The notes: generated by a model not told the origin, from the sequence alone. A stretch of DNA of 20,483 nt from Syntrophomonas sp964422685 (GCA_964422685.1 CAYRCG010000018.1:1-20483), one strand, 5' to 3'. Shown: positions 1 through 6,696, counted from the first letter of the stretch. Numbers and translations are program-made.

Positions 1-43
1 CCGAAGGGTCAGCGTAAATCTGCGTCTAAAAACCCCTTTCATA

Positions 44-182
44 GCAATGACAAGGCGTTTTGTCATTGCGAGGAGCGTAGCGACGTGGCAATCTTCCCCC
101 GGGGGTGTAGCCCTGCGGGGCTAAGATTCCTCGCAAGCTCGGAATGACACGGGGCATAAGCTCGGAATGACACGGGCGCCCG
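44..182. repeat. Palindromic REP/MITE-like intergenic repeat
   Basis: A perfect 10-bp inverted repeat (GCAATGACAA at 44-53, TTGTCATTGC at 60-69) opens the element. An outer pair, TGTCATTGCGAG (61-72) and CTCGGAATGACA (138-149), matches apart from one base and flanks a GC-rich core with its own stem TAGCCC/GGGCTA (108-113 and 118-123). The right end is duplicated: AAGCTCGGAATGACACGGG occurs at 135-153 and again at 158-176. A 10-bp palindrome CGGGCGCCCG (173-182) closes it. From memory, GTCATTGCGAGGAGCGTAGC-type sequences recur as dispersed repeats in many bacterial genomes; copy number here cannot be seen. It sits in the non-coding stretch downstream of sigE. No open reading frame or transposase is associated with it. 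Confidence 0.7.
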
Positions 183-268
183 AAGTGACCGGGGCAAATA
201 ACAACGATATAGTCTCGGGCTTTCTTTATACTAGTACCGATTGCCGTCGGAGAGTGGGGCCTAGTATT

Positions 269-991
269 TTATTCGATTTTGCGGATCTCCCTTTGCAGTC
301 TTTTCAGGATGCGTTTTTCCAAACGGGAAATATAAGATTGGGAAATCCCCAGAATATCCGCTACTTCTTTCTGGGTTTTCTCATCTCCATCCGCTAAACC
401 GAAGCGAAGCTGAATAATAGTTTTTTCCCGACTATTAAGCTTTTGCATAGCCTTCCACAATAGGCCTTTTTCTACTTCGCCCTCAATTTTTTTATAAATC
501 ATATCATTTTCGGTCCCGAGAACATCTGATAGTAACAGTTCATTGCCGTCCCAGTCCACATTCAGAGGTTCATCCAAAGATACTTCCGCCCGGTTCTTCA
601 GGTTCCGGCGCAGATACATCAGTATTTCATTTTCGATGCAACGAGAAGCATAAGTGGCTAACTTTATGTTTTTCTTAGGCTCAAAGGTATTAACCGCTTT
701 AATCAATCCGATGGTACCTATAGAAACAAGGTCCTCGATGTTTATCCCCGTGTTTTCAAACTTCTTGGCAATATACACCACCAGTCTTAGATTATGCTCT
801 ATCAGTGTAGCCTTTACCGTCATAACGCCTTGGTCCAATTGGGCAATCAAGGCCATCTCTTCTGGTTCTCGCAATGGTGCCGGCAAGACTTCTGTGGAGC
901 CAATATAGTGGATATAGCGAGGTATCTTTCTTTTTAGGTAAAACCTAACTATATACAGACGCCAATTCTTGAAACTTTCCAATATACCCAT
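269..991 (-). CDS. sigE: RNA polymerase sporulation sigma factor SigE (pro-sigma-E)
   Basis: This is the early mother-cell sigma factor of endospore formation, made as an inactive precursor. At 240 aa it is almost the same length as the Bacillus protein (239 aa). Residues 1-28 form a basic, hydrophobic pro-sequence. The stretch HYIGSTEVLPAPL (28-40) aligns with the Bacillus processing site, so cleavage is expected near residues 28/29 (inference). Sigma region 2 spans about 67-129 and includes NIEDLVSIGTIGLIKA and the -10-recognition helix YASRCIENEILMYLRR. Region 4 (about 187-235) has a helix-turn-helix with LGISQSYISRLEKR. The ATG is preceded by AGGAGG overlapping the spoIIGA stop codon, with 12 nt between the two genes, which suggests translational coupling with its activating protease. 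SigF, SigG and SigK are related, but the pro-sequence and the spoIIGA neighbour settle the identity. Confidence 0.97.
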   Translation of the reverse strand: MGILESFKNWRLYIVRFYLKRKIPRYIHYIGSTEVLPAPLREPEEMALIAQLDQGVMTVKATLIEHNLRLVVYIAKKFENTGINIEDLVSIGTIGLIKAVNTFEPKKNIKLATYASRCIENEILMYLRRNLKNRAEVSLDEPLNVDWDGNELLLSDVLGTENDMIYKKIEGEVEKGLLWKAMQKLNSREKTIIQLRFGLADGDEKTQKEVADILGISQSYISRLEKRILKRLQREIRKIE

Positions 992-1003
992 CTATTCATC
1001 CTC

Positions 1004-1891
1004 CTAAGCATTTTCAAATATTTCAGCGGGAATCAGGAATTGATACTCTCCTTGTGGACTCAGCTTTTCCCGGTATATTCCTACCACCATATCCTGATGG
1101 TATAGATCCTTGCTACCGTTCTTAACCACAATCTCATCTGCCCTTACCCCTAACAAAATGCCGTTCTTTTTTCCTATGGAGGAAAAAGGTATCAAACGTA
1201 AACGCTTTGCCCAACTACAACCGGTAATAGCATCCAAGATGCTATCCTCATCCTGTCTGACATCCAGCATCTCCCTCAGGTCTTCGGGCAGGCAATTCTT
1301 CAAGAACTGATATTCTGCTACTACAACCGGTCGATTAGTGATAGGATCGCGCAGGTTATTGCCGGTATCGAGAAAACCCTTACCCTGGCACAGATTATTG
1401 TGGTTAAACTTTAATTCCACGTCGAAACGCAGTAACGAAGGCATTACCTGCCGCAACAAATATCTTTGGCCGAATATCCCTATCGCTAAAGCGGTTAACA
1501 CAGCACCCAATAACCATAAGTATGGGATATATGAGCTTCCCCGACTATCTGCCAATAGGTAGGCGATGGCAATGCTAGCCCCGGCAACCATAAAGTTGAT
1601 AAGATAGAAATAAAGGAAGGCTTTTTTGAACTCGACCCAGCTCTGCGGATATAAAGCTATTACGAGCATCAGGCAGGAAAATAGAATCTTGAAGGGCAGT
1701 GAAAAATAGAATTCCATCCCGGGAATTAGATAAGCCAAGGCATATATGCCCCCCAAAAAAGAAGCCAAGATAATGCGTTTATATACCACTCGGCTGCCGC
1801 TTAATTTAGCTGTAGCCCAAAGTATACAAAAATCCATAATAAAATTTATAGCAAAACTGAGATCGGCGTAAACCTCGGTAATAGCCATCAT
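1004..1891 (-). CDS. spoIIGA: Sporulation sigma-E factor-processing peptidase SpoIIGA
   Basis: SpoIIGA is a membrane-embedded aspartic protease that removes the pro-sequence of sigma-E in the mother cell after a SpoIIR signal from the forespore. The 295-aa protein has about five hydrophobic segments in its N-terminal half (roughly 7-28, 38-57, 62-81, 91-113 and 122-142). A cytoplasmic protease domain follows with the motif FLDTGNNLRDP; D175 is the predicted catalytic aspartate. As in the known family, one such motif per chain implies that the active enzyme is a dimer. The start has tandem ATG codons (1891 and 1888) behind GGAGGGG, and the second may be the better spaced. The gene heads a two-gene operon with sigE. 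It is separated from ftsZ by 438 nt containing a terminator, so it probably has its own promoter. Confidence 0.96.
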   Translation of the reverse strand: MMAITEVYADLSFAINFIMDFCILWATAKLSGSRVVYKRIILASFLGGIYALAYLIPGMEFYFSLPFKILFSCLMLVIALYPQSWVEFKKAFLYFYLINFMVAGASIAIAYLLADSRGSSYIPYLWLLGAVLTALAIGIFGQRYLLRQVMPSLLRFDVELKFNHNNLCQGKGFLDTGNNLRDPITNRPVVVAEYQFLKNCLPEDLREMLDVRQDEDSILDAITGCSWAKRLRLIPFSSIGKKNGILLGVRADEIVVKNGSKDLYHQDMVVGIYREKLSPQGEYQFLIPAEIFENA

Positions 1892-2009
1892 TTACCCCTC
1901 CATCCTTTGGTTACGGGGCAGGTTAACATCAGATAAGTAAAACGAGCTAATAAAAAAATGGAACCAACATTAAATATATATGCCTGCCAGTATAATATAT
2001 ACTTGCCAC

Positions 2010-2045
2010 ATTATAACAGCTAGGGCTTGGGGCATTATGTTGCAA
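2010..2045 (-). promoter_or_regulatory. Putative spoIIG promoter with long spacer
   Basis: On the minus strand a perfect TATAAT (2015-2010) lies 24 nt after TTGCAA (2045-2040). The transcription start would fall roughly 110 nt before spoIIGA. The Bacillus spoIIG promoter is known for an overlong spacer (22 bp) that depends on Spo0A. I find no clear Spo0A box (TGTCGAA or its complement) beside this one, so the assignment rests on the -10 box and position only. A second TATACT (1994-1989) is an alternative. Confidence 0.35.
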
Positions 2046-2084
2046 TTCAAGGCAAGGGTTGAGCCTTTATACTCTATAAATAGC

Positions 2085-2111
2085 AAAAAACCGGGATATT
2101 ATTCCCGGTTT
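2085..2111 (-). terminator. Rho-independent terminator of the dcw/ftsZ transcript
   Basis: On the minus strand a 9-bp perfect stem AAACCGGGA/TCCCGGTTT (2111-2103 and 2096-2088, 6-nt loop) runs directly into a run of six Ts (2090-2085, three of them inside the stem). It is placed between ftsZ and spoIIGA and in the right orientation to end the ftsZ transcript and isolate the sporulation operon. Confidence 0.88.
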
Positions 2112-2329
2112 CCGAAAGTTCCTCGAAGTTATTGTGCTTCATCCCTAACCAAGGCTACAGGTGGGGGGTGAGGCGTATTGGTGATTACCCACTATTCCTT
2201 ACCGTTCAAGTGCCCTCAATCTCCCATTTCATCGCTGTTTGTGACCTCGGACCAGAGAGGTAAATATGTAGAATAATCCTGGTATTAATTTACGCGGACC
2301 TTACGGGCGCTACTCCTTCTTCCGTTTTA

Positions 2330-3394
2330 TTAGCGTCTTATAAAGGTAGGAATCACTAAATCTTTCTTATCCAGAAAAGTGGGGGGAGAGTCCAAACCCC
2401 TTGCCCTACTCGGTTCAATACCACTGACTTGGGTCCGCGGAACATTAAACCCGGTTGCTATTACAGTGACCCGCACCTCATCTTCTAGTTTTTCATCTAT
2501 ATTGGCTCCAAATATTATATTAGCCTCATCATCCGCCGCTTGATGAATTATTTCCGCGGCTTCATTTATTTCAAAGAGGGTCATGTCAGCACCGCCGCTG
2601 ATATTAAACAGGACACCCTTGGCTCCTTCAATAGACGTTTCCAGCAGAGGACTAGAAATAGCCTCACGGGCCGCCTCCGCCGCCCGGCTTTCCCCCTTAG
2701 CCTTGCCTATTCCCATTAAGGCAGAACCGGTATTCTGCATTACAGTCTGCACATCGGCAAAATCGCAATTTATCACTCCCGGTACCGCAATTAGATCAGA
2801 TATTCCCTGTACTCCCTGTCTTAGTATATCATCCGCTATCCGGAAGGCGTCATTAAATGCAGTATGTTTATCTACCACCTGCAGGAGTCTGTCGTTAGGT
2901 ATGGTGATAAGGCTGTCCACGGCTTCCCGTAAAGCTTCAATCCCCCGCTCGGCTTGCATGTTTCGTTTTCTACCTTCGAAAGTAAAAGGCTTAGTCACTA
3001 CTCCGACGGTCAAAGCACCTAGGTCTTTGGCAATTTTGGCGATAATAGGAGCACCACCGGTTCCTGTCCCGCCTCCCATTCCCGCAGTTACAAAAACCAT
3101 ATCCGCACCCTGTAAAGCTTTTTTTATTTCATCAGCCGTTTCCTCGGTAGCTTTCATGCCTATTTCCGGATCAGCACCGGCCCCCAAACCCTTGGTGAGT
3201 TTCTCCCCTAGCTGGATTTTCTTTTCCGCCCGGGAAAGATAGAGAGCCTGGGCATCAGTATTTACGGCAATAAACTCCACTCCCTTGAGTCCTGCCTCTA
3301 TCATACGATTAATCGCATTATTCCCTCCGCCGCCCGCGCCGATAACCTTAATTTTGGCAAACTGTTGCATCTCTACATCAAAATCCAATGGCAT
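2330..3394 (-). CDS. ftsZ: Cell division protein FtsZ
   Basis: FtsZ is the tubulin-like GTPase that polymerises into the Z ring at midcell and recruits the divisome. The 354-aa protein begins with a Rossmann GTPase domain containing GAGGGGNNAINRM (19-31) and the tubulin signature GGGTGTG (107-113). The T7 synergy loop reads N209-C-D211-F-A-D214, keeping the two acidic residues that complete the active site of the next subunit. A short variable linker leads to the C-terminal peptide DLVIPTFIRR, which binds FtsA and other partners. ATG follows GGAGGAGG with good spacing. It lies 19 nt downstream of ftsA and is surely cotranscribed with it. All diagnostic residues are present. Confidence 0.98.
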   Translation of the reverse strand: MPLDFDVEMQQFAKIKVIGAGGGGNNAINRMIEAGLKGVEFIAVNTDAQALYLSRAEKKIQLGEKLTKGLGAGADPEIGMKATEETADEIKKALQGADMVFVTAGMGGGTGTGGAPIIAKIAKDLGALTVGVVTKPFTFEGRKRNMQAERGIEALREAVDSLITIPNDRLLQVVDKHTAFNDAFRIADDILRQGVQGISDLIAVPGVINCDFADVQTVMQNTGSALMGIGKAKGESRAAEAAREAISSPLLETSIEGAKGVLFNISGGADMTLFEINEAAEIIHQAADDEANIIFGANIDEKLEDEVRVTVIATGFNVPRTQVSGIEPSRARGLDSPPTFLDKKDLVIPTFIRR

Positions 3395-3413
3395 TTAAAA
3401 ACCTCCTCCACCT

Positions 3414-4646
3414 TTACCTAAATAATTCTTTAAACCATTCGCTAATTCGTCCGATAAGGGCCGCTAGGCCTTTTTTGTTGTCACATTTTATGTTTAAATA
3501 GCGGGATGAATAAAGTAACCCGCCAAGAATTACCGCATTTTGGGGGTGGTTGAAATCAACCGGGATGCCCCGCATGTTTTCTGGTATGCCCAAACGGGTA
3601 GGTATGTTGGTATATTCCTCTATGCTGTTTATTAGACCGTTCAGTTCCGCCTCTCCCCCCACGACTACAATCCCCCCCGGAATTCGCTCCAGGCAGGAAA
3701 ATTGCACTAGCTCAGCATAAATCATCTCCACTATTTCCTTGACCCGGGCAGATATGATTTGGGCTATCATGTCCTGCGATACCTGCCGACCTTCCTTGCC
3801 CCGAATGTTCGCCACATTTATAATCATATCACTCCTGGCTATCTCGGGGTTGGTCATACCGCTCCTTTCCTTAATTCTACTCGCCTCTTCCAATGATGTT
3901 TTTAGGATAATGGCGAGATCCCGGGTGATATATTCCCCCCCGATCGGCAGAACAGAAGTATACAGCAAACTGCCGGCCTCGAAAAAACTGATTTCGATAG
4001 TTCCCCCGCCGATATCGAGCAAGACCACACCCATTTCCTTTTCTGTGGGCAAAAGAACCGCCTCCGCTGCCAGCAAAGGATTATATATTATTTTTTCTGC
4101 CTGCAGATTAATGCGCTGTAGGCTGCGGTACATATTTTGGATAGCAGCCGTAGCGGCAACAATTAAAGTCGCTTCTAATTCCAGGCGACTGCCCACCATA
4201 GCTAAGGGGTCTTTTACCCCATCGTAACCATCGACTATGTATTGTCTTTCTACCGCTTGTACAATAGTTTTATCAGGGGGTAAAGCAACGTTACAGGCGG
4301 ATTGCAAAACCCTCTGCCTATCTTCCGGGGTAATCTCATAGTTGGGGTTACCCACAGCCACTACCGCATGATTATTGATAGCATATACACTGCTGCCGGA
4401 AAAACCCAGAAGGGTACTGGCGATATCGACTCCGGTCAATCTTTCCAGATCGTTTAGACAGGTTTCAATAGAACGAGCCGTACTTTCGATATCAACGATA
4501 TTGCCCTTACGCAAGCCTAATGAGGGCACATGGGAAACCCCTAATATGTTTAATTCTTGCTCCCGGACCAGTTCAGCCATCGCTGCCTTGGTAAAGCTGC
4601 TTCCTACATCCAGGGCCACCACAATGTTTCTATTTATATCAAGCAC
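3414..4646 (-). CDS. ftsA: Cell division protein FtsA
   Basis: FtsA is the actin-like ATPase that tethers FtsZ filaments to the membrane. The 410-aa protein shows phosphate-1 motif ALDVGSSFTKA (11-21), phosphate-2 motif LLDIGGGTIEIS (209-220) and an adenosine-site segment GGIVVVGGEAELNGL. The last 17 residues (394-410), ending ISEWFKELFR, form a basic amphipathic helix typical of the FtsA membrane-targeting sequence. The start is odd. GTG at 4646 is the first in-frame start after an in-frame TAA, but AGGAG (4650-4646) overlaps it. A weaker AAGGAA (4664-4659) lies 12 nt upstream in the loop of a small hairpin. ATA at codon 4 would have ideal spacing to AGGAG but is a non-standard start. GTG is retained. 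Confidence 0.97.
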   Translation of the reverse strand: MLDINRNIVVALDVGSSFTKAAMAELVREQELNILGVSHVPSLGLRKGNIVDIESTARSIETCLNDLERLTGVDIASTLLGFSGSSVYAINNHAVVAVGNPNYEITPEDRQRVLQSACNVALPPDKTIVQAVERQYIVDGYDGVKDPLAMVGSRLELEATLIVAATAAIQNMYRSLQRINLQAEKIIYNPLLAAEAVLLPTEKEMGVVLLDIGGGTIEISFFEAGSLLYTSVLPIGGEYITRDLAIILKTSLEEASRIKERSGMTNPEIARSDMIINVANIRGKEGRQVSQDMIAQIISARVKEIVEMIYAELVQFSCLERIPGGIVVVGGEAELNGLINSIEEYTNIPTRLGIPENMRGIPVDFNHPQNAVILGGLLYSSRYLNIKCDNKKGLAALIGRISEWFKELFR

Positions 4647-4651
4647 TCCTT

Positions 4652-4670
4652 AGAAAGATTCCTTCTTTCT
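4652..4670 (-). promoter_or_regulatory. Small hairpin carrying an SD-like loop before ftsA
   Basis: On the minus strand AGAAAG (4670-4665) and CTTTCT (4657-4652) are perfect complements separated by the 7-nt loop AAGGAAT, which is Shine-Dalgarno-like. Folding would bring this loop close to the GTG start, or affect access to it. The stem is short and AU-rich, so the role is uncertain. Confidence 0.3.
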
Positions 4671-4718
4671 TAGTACGCCAAATATACGGTTTTTCCCTTT
4701 TTTACATGAAGATTTAAT

Positions 4719-5054
4719 TTAATATTTTTTCAGTAGATATCGACGAATAATCCCCAGATTCTGGAATATGCGTACCCCGAAAACCACTACTGCCGCTAGG
4801 TAAAGTTGCACTCCCAACCTGTCTCCCAGATAAGCCATGCCAGCCGCTAAAAGAGTATTTACCACAAAACCGCTAACAAAGATAGTAGTATCGAAATTAT
4901 CCTCCATATAGGCCCTAATCCCACCAAAAACCGCATCAAGTGCGGCGATAACCGCAATGGACATGTATTTAGCATAAAGTGCACTCAGAAAAACCGGTAG
5001 CTGCATTCCGATCAGCAAACCTGTCAAAAGACAAAAGAGCACTAGAAGCCACAT
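4719..5054 (-). CDS. sbp: Small basic protein Sbp (DUF1290 membrane protein)
   Basis: This 111-aa membrane protein belongs to the DUF1290/Sbp family, found next to ftsA in many Bacillota; its molecular function is unknown. It has hydrophobic segments at about 2-22 and 31-46, a longer one at about 57-75, and another at 84-98, and it ends in a basic tail RRYLLKKY. The conserved family segment KYMSIAVIAALDAVFGGIRA is visible. The ATG lies 3 nt after the DUF881 stop codon, so the two genes are tightly coupled; the ribosome site GAGAAGGCGGAA is imperfect. A 72-nt AT-rich gap separates it from ftsA. Co-occurrence with DUF881 and ftsAZ suggests an envelope or division role (inference). Confidence 0.92.
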   Translation of the reverse strand: MWLLVLFCLLTGLLIGMQLPVFLSALYAKYMSIAVIAALDAVFGGIRAYMEDNFDTTIFVSGFVVNTLLAAGMAYLGDRLGVQLYLAAVVVFGVRIFQNLGIIRRYLLKKY

Positions 5055-5057
5055 AAA

Positions 5058-5546
5058 TTATTCCGCCTTCTCCTCATATTTAACCGGCTGGGCAAAAGTA
5101 AACTTGATATTGCCACTATAGGCAGGGATAGTGATTTCTTCTGCTTTTTCTATGGTAGCCTGTATTCCCAGCACTTTCAAAGATTCCATATAACCGTTTT
5201 TTATCAACATGCCGCTTTCCAGCATATCTGGGTTACCTATAGCCTTAATCACAAAGGGCGGGCCAATCCTATTCCAATTGACCAAAATCAAAGTACCCGC
5301 ACACCTTATCTCTGTTTTAGCGGTAATCCGTTCACCGTTGATGGAGATAGCTTCAGCCCCTGAGGTTTTCAGTTCGTTAACCAACATCAACAAATCGGAA
5401 TCGTGTACCAGGGAGAAACTAGGATTATCCCCCGGTTGAAGTTCGCGGGGATTATCATTGACCGTTATTATTACGCCGGGGCCTTTTACCGCCATAAGCC
5501 CGGCACTCATATTGGCATCGTGCAAATCTGCCTGCAAATCAGCCAT
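5058..5546 (-). CDS. DUF881 family protein, 5' end lost in assembly gap
   Basis: The visible 162 residues are the C-terminal part of a DUF881 protein, the family of Bacillus YlxW/YlxX located between divIB and sbp. Diagnostic segments include GPGVIITVND, LVHDSDLLMLVNEL, GAEAISINGERI, EIRCAGTLILVN and the end region VTIPAY-like (EITIPAYSG). Family members normally run about 230-250 aa, with an N-terminal membrane anchor and coiled coil. The ATG at 5546 lies inside what looks like the end of the coiled coil (ADLQADLHDAN) and directly abuts the Ns, so the true start is almost certainly inside the gap. Function is unknown; its place in the operon suggests an extracytoplasmic envelope or division role. 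By position it corresponds to ylxX. Confidence 0.9.
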   Translation of the reverse strand: MADLQADLHDANMSAGLMAVKGPGVIITVNDNPRELQPGDNPSFSLVHDSDLLMLVNELKTSGAEAISINGERITAKTEIRCAGTLILVNWNRIGPPFVIKAIGNPDMLESGMLIKNGYMESLKVLGIQATIEKAEEITIPAYSGNIKFTFAQPVKYEEKAE

Positions 5547-5646
5547 NNNNNNNNNNNNNNNNNNNNNNNNNNNNNNNNNNNNNNNNNNNNNNNNNNNNNN
5601 NNNNNNNNNNNNNNNNNNNNNNNNNNNNNNNNNNNNNNNNNNNNNN
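5547..5646. other. Assembly gap (100 Ns)
   Basis: Exactly 100 consecutive Ns, which is the usual placeholder for a gap of unknown length. Just before it on the minus strand the ftsQ stop is followed by TAGGGGG (5657-5651), which looks like the ribosome binding site of a gene starting inside the gap. Missing material must include the 5' end of the DUF881 gene and may include a second DUF881 paralogue. Confidence 0.97.
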
Positions 5647-5654
5647 AGGACCCC

Positions 5655-6404
5655 CTATTCCTGCCCATTCCTGGTTTTTAAGACCGGTTGTCCCTTGAAC
5701 CGCAAGTCAACATATTCCAATACATCATTACCCTTTTCTTCCAGTTCGGCTTCGATGCTGAAAATTTGCCCAACGAAATTAGCCTTTTCCTCTAATCTTT
5801 CCAGATTACCGAAATTGACTTCGGTTCCGGCTCGGGTATAAAAAACTATTTCCCTACTTTTGTTTATAAAGTGAAAATCAGATATTGCTTTCCTATTATC
5901 TATCGGCAATACATCATAGAGGGCTTTAATCATTTTGACTCCCTCCGGTTCCACCGCCTGTCCCAGATTTACCCGCGGCGGAAGGTCATCCATGGTGATT
6001 AGCGCGTAATCAACCAGGGAATAATTCTGCAACTTGTCTATACATACGCCTTCTTCATCAATACACAATAGAACATCTTGGTAGGGAACCAAGGCCCAGA
6101 TTTTTCTTTCCTGTACCTTTACTTCAATTTGCCGGGGAAGGTGTCTCACCAAGCTGGCCTCTTTTATCACCGGGTGGATTTCTATTGATTTGCTAATAAA
6201 TTTGTCATTTACCTCGAATATGTTTTGTCCCAGGCTAAGATCAGATAGACGAAGAACCTCGTCCTTGGATACCAGCTTTAGGCCGGTAATCGTAATCTTT
6301 TCTATATTAAAGAAGGAGCTATGCAGGAAAAGATATAGGGAAACTAGTGTCGCCAAAACCAGTATGGAGATACTGAAAAATCTGCGTGTTGCCACCTTGC
6401 TCAT
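5655..6404 (-). CDS. ftsQ: Cell division protein FtsQ/DivIB
   Basis: FtsQ/DivIB is a bitopic divisome protein that joins FtsL and DivIC to regulate septal peptidoglycan synthesis. The 249-aa protein has a short cytoplasmic N-terminus, one membrane segment (about 9-27), then an extracytoplasmic POTRA domain (about 32-101) starting FFNIEKITITGLKLVSKDEV and including LPRQIEVKVQERK. A beta domain follows to about residue 235. The length suits the family. ATG is preceded by AGGAGAAG with good spacing. The gene is separated from murA by 292 nt containing a long hairpin and an extended -10 promoter, so it probably begins its own transcript. The stop codon lies 8 nt from the assembly gap; the coding sequence itself is complete. 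Confidence 0.94.
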   Translation of the reverse strand: MSKVATRRFFSISILVLATLVSLYLFLHSSFFNIEKITITGLKLVSKDEVLRLSDLSLGQNIFEVNDKFISKSIEIHPVIKEASLVRHLPRQIEVKVQERKIWALVPYQDVLLCIDEEGVCIDKLQNYSLVDYALITMDDLPPRVNLGQAVEPEGVKMIKALYDVLPIDNRKAISDFHFINKSREIVFYTRAGTEVNFGNLERLEEKANFVGQIFSIEAELEEKGNDVLEYVDLRFKGQPVLKTRNGQE

Positions 6405-6436
6405 AGTCTTCTCCTATCCCCACAATTACTGTGAAG

Positions 6437-6445
6437 ATTATAGCA
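6437..6445 (-). promoter_or_regulatory. Extended -10 promoter upstream of ftsQ
   Basis: The minus strand reads TGCTATAAT (6445-6437), a perfect TATAAT with the TGn extension. It lies about 33 nt before the ftsQ ATG. No good -35 box is present at 17 nt (TGATTT at 16 nt is the nearest), which is tolerated by extended -10 promoters. It would drive ftsQ, the DUF881 gene, sbp, ftsA and ftsZ. Confidence 0.55.
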
Positions 6446-6584
6446 GAAATCCGCAATAAAATCATTGTATCCCCGCAAAAGAATTAGCGCTGCGGGAGTA
6501 ATCGAGTTGGCTCGGCGGAGGATGAAGGAGGATCGGATAGAGGGCAAAAGATTGCATATACAAGGCAGACATTAGACGTACCAT

Positions 6585-6599
6585 TGGGTGAAAAACCCA
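6585..6599. repeat. Small inverted repeat in the murA-ftsQ intergenic
   Basis: TGGGT (6585-6589) and ACCCA (6595-6599) are perfect complements around the 5-nt loop GAAAA. It lies 15 nt beyond the larger hairpin at 6615-6676 and may belong to the same element. Confidence 0.4.
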
Positions 6600-6614
6600 G
6601 CACAGTCGCACAAA

Positions 6615-6676
6615 GGGGTATAAGCGGCAGGGCTCTCCCTAATTTTCCTACGGGAGGATTCCTGCCGCTTATCCCC
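6615..6676. repeat. Long hairpin between murA and ftsQ
   Basis: GGGGTATAAGCGGCAGG (6615-6631) pairs with CCTGCCGCTTATCCCC (6661-6676): a 12-bp perfect stem, a one-base bulge, then 4 bp of G:C. The loop contains a second stem CTCCC/GGGAG (6635-6639 and 6652-6656). It begins 20 nt after the murA stop on the minus strand and is followed there by CCCC then TTTG, not a real U-tract. It could be a 3' stabiliser, a weak terminator, or one copy of a dispersed palindromic element. Confidence 0.75.
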
Positions 6677-6696
6677 ATAGACATATGAATCGGTAT

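Larger units (their letters stand above)
1892..2329. other. Intergenic region between ftsZ and spoIIGA
   Basis: This 438-nt stretch has no convincing gene. Read on the minus strand it holds, in order, a 218-nt tail after the ftsZ stop (2112-2329), a rho-independent terminator (2085-2111), and an AT-rich segment leading to spoIIGA with a TATAAT box at 2010-2015. Within the tail, ACCTC/GAGGT (2244-2248 and 2257-2261, 8-nt loop), GTAAAT/ATTTAC (2260-2265 and 2288-2293) and GTGGG/CCCAC (2161-2165 and 2188-2192) could pair. I recognise no named RNA family in it. Confidence 0.6.

Noticed and set aside
228..267. ATACTAG/CTAGTAT inverted repeat with nested CCGA/TCGG just beyond sigE, as a terminator
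   Set aside because: On the minus strand it is not followed by a T-run and the outer arms are weak; the T-rich flank is on the wrong side for sigE.
1980..2171. 63-aa plus-strand reading frame between ftsZ and spoIIGA
   Set aside because: It crosses the terminator hairpin and lacks a ribosome site and any recognisable domain.
2112..2329. T-box leader or riboswitch in the ftsZ-spoIIGA gap
   Set aside because: A GAAGGAGTAG-like beginning is suggestive, but no T-box core sequence or specifier arrangement is visible and the terminator directly follows ftsZ, not a biosynthetic gene.
2583..3242. 219-aa plus-strand reading frame opposite ftsZ
   Set aside because: It is a Ser/Pro/Ala-rich antisense shadow of the strongly conserved ftsZ; the same applies to the plus-strand frames opposite ftsA (3739-4227) and murA (7064-7543).
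5403..5841. Plus-strand reading frames that run through the N gap
   Set aside because: They are open only because the Ns cannot contain stops, and they lie opposite DUF881 and ftsQ.
6484..6684. 66-aa minus-strand reading frame between murA and ftsQ
   Set aside because: It runs through both arms of the long hairpin, has no ribosome site, a low-complexity Pro/Ser-rich composition and no recognisable domain.
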